A DNA stretch of 64,000 nt from Staphylococcus schleiferi (GTDB taxonomy: Bacteria; Bacillota; Bacilli; Staphylococcales; Staphylococcaceae): positions 1,736,001 through 1,800,000 of the forward strand of contig NZ_LR962863.1 in assembly GCF_900458895.1 (NCBI RefSeq), in the 5' to 3' direction. The notes beneath the pieces were generated by a model. The model ran no database searches. It had not been told where the DNA came from and worked only from the letters and a program-made list of their open reading frames with translations. Of the stretch, positions 60,286 through 64,000 are shown piece after piece (position 1 is the stretch's first letter; every line of letters starts with the position of its first letter). The position numbers and the translations under genes were made by a program.

Positions 60286-60987
60286 AAACAAGAGCTTGAG
60301 ACAAAATTGTCTCAGGAATCGATGAAATCCGAGGTTTTCGTAAAAAACGAAAAATCTCGGATTTTTTCCTTTTATCATCAGTTTAGCCGCACTAGATGCG
60401 ACTAATTTCCTTAAATTTAATGCCATGAGGACAAAGCCAAACTCTCGTTTGACCTTATTTATCCCCCGCACGGACATTCGATTGAACACCAAAATAGCTT
60501 TCATAAATCTAAAAACGGGTTCTACATCAATTTTTCTTTGATTGTAGATTTTTTGTGTTTCTGGTTTAGAAAGCTTTTGATTAATTTGAGCTTTAAAGTA
60601 CTCCCAATTATAATTTCTCATGATTTTTTTATTTGCTTTTGAATTAGATTTCATACACTGATTTCGAAGTGGACAAGCTGAACGGTTGATGGTTTTATAG
60701 GAAGGTGTTTGACGTTGAGAAAGCCACATCATGCGAAGACTATCATGAAGTAATCTTTCGATCTTACGTCCAGAGAAAACAGATTGTGTGTAGGCATATA
60801 GAATGATTTTTAACATCATTTTAGGATGGTAAGCAGTCGAACCACGATGGTGTTTGAATCCCTCGAATTCAATATCTGGTATTGATTCAACGATATCATT
60901 GACATGTTGGGATAAATCATTATCAGGAATTAAAATAGATGTTTCTATTGGTAGAGTTAATTGAGACATATTATAATCTTTTTGCAT
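60277..60987 (-). pseudogene. Internally deleted IS1182-family (IS1272-like) transposase
   Basis: The 236-residue frame joins the N-terminal about 109 residues (YNMSQLTLPIETSILIP..., HHRGSTAYHPKMMLKIILYAYT, PSYKTINR) directly to the C-terminal part (CPLRNQCMKSNSKANKKIMRNYN, DVEPVFRFMKAILVFNRMSVRG, FGFVLMALNLRKL) of a transposase that is normally about 550 residues. The central catalytic segment of roughly 300 residues is missing, yet the frame is open. It is therefore a dead, in-frame deletion derivative. The tail overlaps ylaI by nine bases. A strong hairpin (60325-60363) lies inside its 3' end. Confidence 0.88.
60325..60363. terminator. Bidirectional hairpin terminator in the IS remnant
   Basis: AAATCCGAG..TTTTCG / CGAAAA..CTCGGATTT stem with T-rich flanks. 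It lies just after ylaI, next to the near-palindrome TGAGACAAAATTGTCTCA (60297-60314). IS1182 elements are known to favour terminator-like palindromes as targets. Confidence 0.7.
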
Positions 60988-61047
60988 AAGGCACCTCGTT
61001 AATTTAGTTTTTGTTGTGATGAATTAAATTATACGAAAGTGCCTTAT
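60985..61047 (-). promoter_or_regulatory. Transposase promoter with RBS-sequestering inverted repeat (IS1182-type remnant)
   Basis: On the minus strand GTGCC-type arms flank the promoter: ATAAGGCAC (61047-61039), then TATAAT (61033-61028), then GAGGTGCCTTATG, in which GTGCCTTAT (60994-60986) pairs perfectly with the first arm. This arm includes part of the ribosome-binding site and start codon. Internal transcripts lack the first arm; read-through transcripts would be untranslatable. Confidence 0.6.
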
Positions 61048-61097
61048 TTTTTTAAGTATAATGGTGAATGATTACATATATAAGCGAAGTATTTATA

Positions 61098-61180
61098 GCG
61101 AGACTCCTGAGGGAACAGGACGAGCCGAAGACTACAGGCTGAGGCTGTCCCCTCGGAAAGCGAGCCTATATAATACGAAG
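61098..61180. repeat. Structured intergenic repeat of the GCGAGACTCCTGAGGGA type
   Basis: GC-rich segment in an AT-rich spacer, beginning GCGAGACTCCTGAGGGAAC and ending CGGAAAGCGAGC. It can fold (GGGAACAG/CTGTCCC with inner AGCC/GGCT). I recall the same sequence type as a dispersed intergenic repeat in S. aureus and, in longer form, in Bacillus genomes. Function unknown; no coding sense. Confidence 0.65.
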
Positions 61181-61191
61181 CATGATAATAA

Positions 61192-61235
61192 AAAGGAAGC
61201 TCGAAGACGATTTTTTTCAAAATCATCTTCGAGCT
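61192..61235 (-). terminator. Terminator downstream of the flavin oxidoreductase
   Basis: 17-bp stem AGCTCGAAGACGATTTT/AAAATCATCTTCGAGCT with one mismatch, followed on the minus strand by TCCTTTTTATT. Confidence 0.9.
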
Positions 61236-61278
61236 ATTTATTTTGGTATTTATGTTCCAGACTCTTAATTTATATCGT

Positions 61279-62406
61279 TTAAGCTTCTTCTTTTTTAGGA
61301 TATGGGTAAAAACCTGAAGCAAATGCTTCCCATAATCTCTCAGGTAATTGGTGTTTATCTTCACGTTCTGGATCGAAATATGAAATGATTTCGTCCGTTT
61401 GACCAGATTTAATTTTAGAAATATATGCTGGATCGAATAATAATTCACGTCCAAGGCATACTAACGGAACGCCTGTATTCAACGCATTTACCGCATCATC
61501 AGCAGTAAAGATGGCGCCGACACCAATTAATGGCATACGATTGTTAATCCAATCAAGTAATAAGTCGATACGTTTTTGACCTTTATACTTACCTTCGCGT
61601 GTTACTGAGTGAATATCCATCAGTGAAACGTGGAGATAATCAAGTGGTTTTTCAATTAACTCACTCACTAAGCGTTGTGTAAGTTCCATTGAAATTCCTG
61701 GGTCTTCCGCTTCCTCTGGTGAAAAACGATAACCTACAATAAAGTCATCTGGTGCTTCTTCATTAACGACACGTAATACTTCATTAACTACAGCCATAGG
61801 AAAACGAAGAGGCTCGCCCCACTCATCTTCTCGACGATTATAAAATGGAGATACAAACTGATGAATGAGATAGTGATTCGCACCATGAATTTCAACGCCA
61901 TCAAATCCAGCTTCAATAGCTAGCGAAGCTGCTTTACCATAATCAACAATTGCTTGTTGAATTTCTTCAACAGTCATCGCACGGACTTCGTGTGGCTCTT
62001 TGTGACCAAAACCACCTGTTGAAAGTGCACTAGGTGCTTTCACATCGCCATTAGGAACTAATTCTGGCAAAGCTTTAGCGCCCCCGTGGTGAATTTGGAT
62101 GACTGCTTTAGCGCCTCCTTTTTTCATTGTACACGCAAGTTCTTTCAATCCAGGTAAGTCTTCTTTTTTCGACACTGATGGTTCACCTGGAAATGCTTTA
62201 CCTTCAATGTTGATATAGCTTGCAGCTGAAATAGCTAAGCCTACATCTTTAGCTCGAGGTTCAATATAACCTAACTCTGTAGAAGACGTTGTCCCATCAT
62301 CATTTGACAATGTATGTGTTAACGGTGCTAAGACAAAACGATTTCTTAATGTGCTTCCGTTAGGTAATTTTAGTGACTCGAATAATGGCTCAAACTTTTG
62401 CTCCAT
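61279..62406 (-). CDS. NADH:flavin oxidoreductase / old yellow enzyme family
   Basis: FMN-dependent TIM-barrel oxidoreductase of 375 residues. It has the N-terminal LRNRFVLAPLTHTLS, AVIQIHHGGAKA, and the substrate-pocket His/Asn motif FDGVEIHGANHYLIHQFVSPFYNRREDEWGE. The FMN-phosphate loop is around IGVGAIFTADDAVNAL and VCLGRELLFDP. The enzyme probably reduces activated alkenes with NAD(P)H; the substrate is unknown. It sits alone between the IS remnant/repeat and typA, with its own terminator, where the Bacillus order would have ylaH, so it may be an insertion. Confidence 0.92.
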   Translation of the reverse strand: MEQKFEPLFESLKLPNGSTLRNRFVLAPLTHTLSNDDGTTSSTELGYIEPRAKDVGLAISAASYINIEGKAFPGEPSVSKKEDLPGLKELACTMKKGGAKAVIQIHHGGAKALPELVPNGDVKAPSALSTGGFGHKEPHEVRAMTVEEIQQAIVDYGKAASLAIEAGFDGVEIHGANHYLIHQFVSPFYNRREDEWGEPLRFPMAVVNEVLRVVNEEAPDDFIVGYRFSPEEAEDPGISMELTQRLVSELIEKPLDYLHVSLMDIHSVTREGKYKGQKRIDLLLDWINNRMPLIGVGAIFTADDAVNALNTGVPLVCLGRELLFDPAYISKIKSGQTDEIISYFDPEREDKHQLPERLWEAFASGFYPYPKKEEA

Positions 62407-62602
62407 TTTAACTCCTCCTCAAATGTTTTTCGAACACATTTTAATACAAGGAGGATTATAAATAAAATAAACAGCTTATATTAAAACAAATTTACTCTTA
62501 TTTAAAAAATTCGCTCTTTTCAATTAATCAAGTACATTTAGTTAACAATGCAAACACAATAACGACTGTAAAGAATTTCTGTGGGTGCTTTTAACCTATA
62601 AT

Positions 62603-62651
62603 AAAAAGAGCGAGACGTTAAAATCAAATTGATTTTTTGTCTCACTCTTTT
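62603..62651 (-). terminator. Terminator downstream of typA
   Basis: AAAAAGAG.GAGAC / GTCTC.CTCTTTT stem with an inner AAAATCAA/TTGATTTT stem, just past the typA stop; T-rich on the minus strand. Confidence 0.9.
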
Positions 62652-62670
62652 AAATGAAAGTCGACTTATA

Positions 62671-64000
62671 TTAATTTTCTTCTGATTCCATCATTTGTTT
62701 AATACGTTTAGCTTCTTTTTCACGTTGACCTTTATTTAAAATTTTCTTTCTCAATCTCACGTTTTCAGGTGTTACCTCTACCAATTCATCATCGTTAATA
62801 AATTCTAACGCTTCTTCTAACGATAACTTACGAGGTTTTTTCATTGTTTCTGTTTGGTCTTTTGTCGCAGAACGTACGTTAGTTTGATGTTTAACTTTAG
62901 TAATATTGACAGTCAAATCATTTTCTCTGTTATTTTGACCTACAATCATTCCTTCGTATACATCTGTTCCAGGTTCCATAAAGTTAATACCACGGTCTTC
63001 TAAACCTAAAATCGCATATTCACTTGCAGATCCTTGGTCCATAGAAACTAACACACCGTTACGACGTCCACCAATACGACCTTTAATACGAGGTCTAAAC
63101 TCATCAAATGTATGGTTAATGATACCGTAACCACGTGTCATAGACATGAATTCAGTTGTATAACCAATTAATCCACGCGCAGGCACGTTAAAGATTAGAC
63201 GTGTCAATCCATTATCTGTCGTTACCATATCCACCATTTCACCTTTACGTTGTCCTAAAGACTCAATCACTGCACCTGAATATTCTTCTGGCACTTCAGC
63301 TTGAACGCGTTCAAATGGTTCATGTAACACACCATCAATATCTTTTAAAATAACTTGTGGTTTTGAAACTTGTAATTCAAAACCTTCACGTCTCATATTT
63401 TCGATTAAAATTGATAAGTGAAGCTCCCCACGTCCTGCAACTGTCCATGCATCTGGTGAGTCTGTTGGTGTAACTTTCAATGATACGTCTGTTTCAAGTT
63501 GGTTGTCTAAGCGCTCTTGAATTTGTCGTGCTGTTACAAATTGACCTTCTCTACCCGCAAACGGTGAATTATTCACTTTAAAAGTCATTTCAAGTGTTGG
63601 TTCATCAATACGTAATACAGGTAATGCATCTTGATGATCTTGTGGTGTGATTGTTTCACCTACGTTAATGTCTTCCATACCTGAGACAGCAATCAAATCA
63701 CCTGCATAGGCTTCTTGAATTTCTTCTCGTTTTAAACCAAAATAACCAAATATTTTAGTCACACGGAAATTTTTAACTGATCCATCTAATTTTAATAATG
63801 ATACGCTTTCACCAACACGCATTGTCCCTCTAAATACGCGCCCTATTCCAATACGCCCTACATAGTCATTATAATCAAGCAATGCAGGTTGGAATTGTAA
63901 AGGCTCGTCACGATTATCAACTGGTGCTGGAATATATTCTAAAATCGTTTCATATAAGCTTTGCATGTTTTCATCTTGTTTTTCAGGATCAAGGCTTGCA
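62671..64000 (-). CDS. typA: Ribosome-associated GTPase TypA/BipA (N-terminus outside window)
   Basis: Translational GTPase of the EF-G/LepA class, which binds the ribosome and is needed under stress and at low temperature. About 442 C-terminal residues are visible (of roughly 615). They begin ASLDPEKQDENMQSLYETI, followed by domain II (GRIGIGRVFRGTMRVGESV) and domain III (PTLEMTFKVNNSPFAGREG, GRGELHLSILIENMRREGFE). Domain V and the BipA-specific C-terminal domain (GYTTEFMSMTRGYGIINHTF, KPRKLSLEEALEFI) complete the visible part. The G domain lies beyond the right edge. A Met at 63964-63966 opens the visible frame but is internal, not the start. Confidence 0.96.
   Translation of the reverse strand, partial: ASLDPEKQDENMQSLYETILEYIPAPVDNRDEPLQFQPALLDYNDYVGRIGIGRVFRGTMRVGESVSLLKLDGSVKNFRVTKIFGYFGLKREEIQEAYAGDLIAVSGMEDINVGETITPQDHQDALPVLRIDEPTLEMTFKVNNSPFAGREGQFVTARQIQERLDNQLETDVSLKVTPTDSPDAWTVAGRGELHLSILIENMRREGFELQVSKPQVILKDIDGVLHEPFERVQAEVPEEYSGAVIESLGQRKGEMVDMVTTDNGLTRLIFNVPARGLIGYTTEFMSMTRGYGIINHTFDEFRPRIKGRIGGRRNGVLVSMDQGSASEYAILGLEDRGINFMEPGTDVYEGMIVGQNNRENDLTVNITKVKHQTNVRSATKDQTETMKKPRKLSLEEALEFINDDELVEVTPENVRLRKKILNKGQREKEAKRIKQMMESEEN

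Noticed and set aside
61044..61454. 136-residue minus-strand frame crossing the structured repeat, the terminator and the end of the oxidoreductase gene
   Set aside because: Overlaps a conserved gene out of frame and reads through a terminator hairpin; not a plausible protein.

Overview
This is a low-GC Firmicutes chromosome segment. Gene content, gene order and protein sequences are those of a Staphylococcus. It carries the mra/fts division cluster next to bshC and ylbP, a T-box-controlled pheST, and the ylaN-ftsW-pycA-ctaA block. It also has two phenol-soluble-modulin peptides, an Efb-type secreted complement/fibrinogen-binding protein and a YSIRK/LPXTG fibronectin-binding adhesin. Efb plus a fibronectin-binding MSCRAMM suggests a host-associated, coagulase-positive or animal-adapted species. 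The Staphylococcus intermedius group or the S. schleiferi/hyicus/agnetis relatives are my guess. The species is inferred, not proven, and the isd haem-uptake operon that S. aureus carries between rpmF and trmH is absent here.

Layout. (1) 1-13.7 kb, minus strand: the cell-division and peptidoglycan cluster, in transcription order bshC, mraZ, rsmH, ftsL, pbp1, mraY, murD, divIB, ftsA, ftsZ, pgeF (ylmD) and ylmE, the last cut by the window edge. (2) 13.8-15.2 kb: ylbP acetyltransferase and a HAD phosphatase. (3) 15.3-25.1 kb: an accessory, host-interaction stretch. It holds a 24-residue PSM-like peptide, a Ktr/Trk potassium channel subunit (frameshifted), tRNA-Arg(UCU), a HicAB toxin-antitoxin pair, an Efb homologue with a SaeR-type box, an ISL3-family insertion sequence, a 1081-residue fibronectin-binding surface protein with 38-residue repeats, and a PSM-epsilon-like peptide. 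(4) 25.2-39.3 kb: housekeeping genes (YfcE-type phosphodiesterase, rdgB, murI, sdhCAB, uvrC, trxA, mutS2, polX, cvpA, zapA, rnhC). (5) 39.4-49.9 kb: pheST with T-box, trmH, rpmF, yceD, tmcAL, coaD, rsmD, small ylb genes, a GDPD and ylbF. (6) 49.9-60.3 kb: CAP-domain protein, ctaM, ctaB, ctaA, pycA, ftsW, ylaN, ylaL-like and ylaI. (7) 60.3-64 kb: an internally deleted IS1182-family transposase, a structured intergenic repeat, an old-yellow-enzyme oxidoreductase and typA (cut by the window edge).

Five conserved genes (murD, ktrB-like, mutS2, polX, pheT) are each broken by a one-base length change in an A/T homopolymer. Two of them encode normally essential enzymes. The simplest explanation is homopolymer error in the underlying sequence rather than true gene loss, and I annotate them as full-length genes with a frameshift.

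I found no convincing unknown multi-gene system. The most interesting observations are these: the adhesin/Efb/PSM island and its regulatory sites; a shared translation-shielding architecture at both insertion sequences, where an inverted repeat sequesters the transposase ribosome-binding site with the -10 box between the arms; a Fur-box-like palindrome between uvrC and sdhC; and several poly-G ribosome-binding sites.
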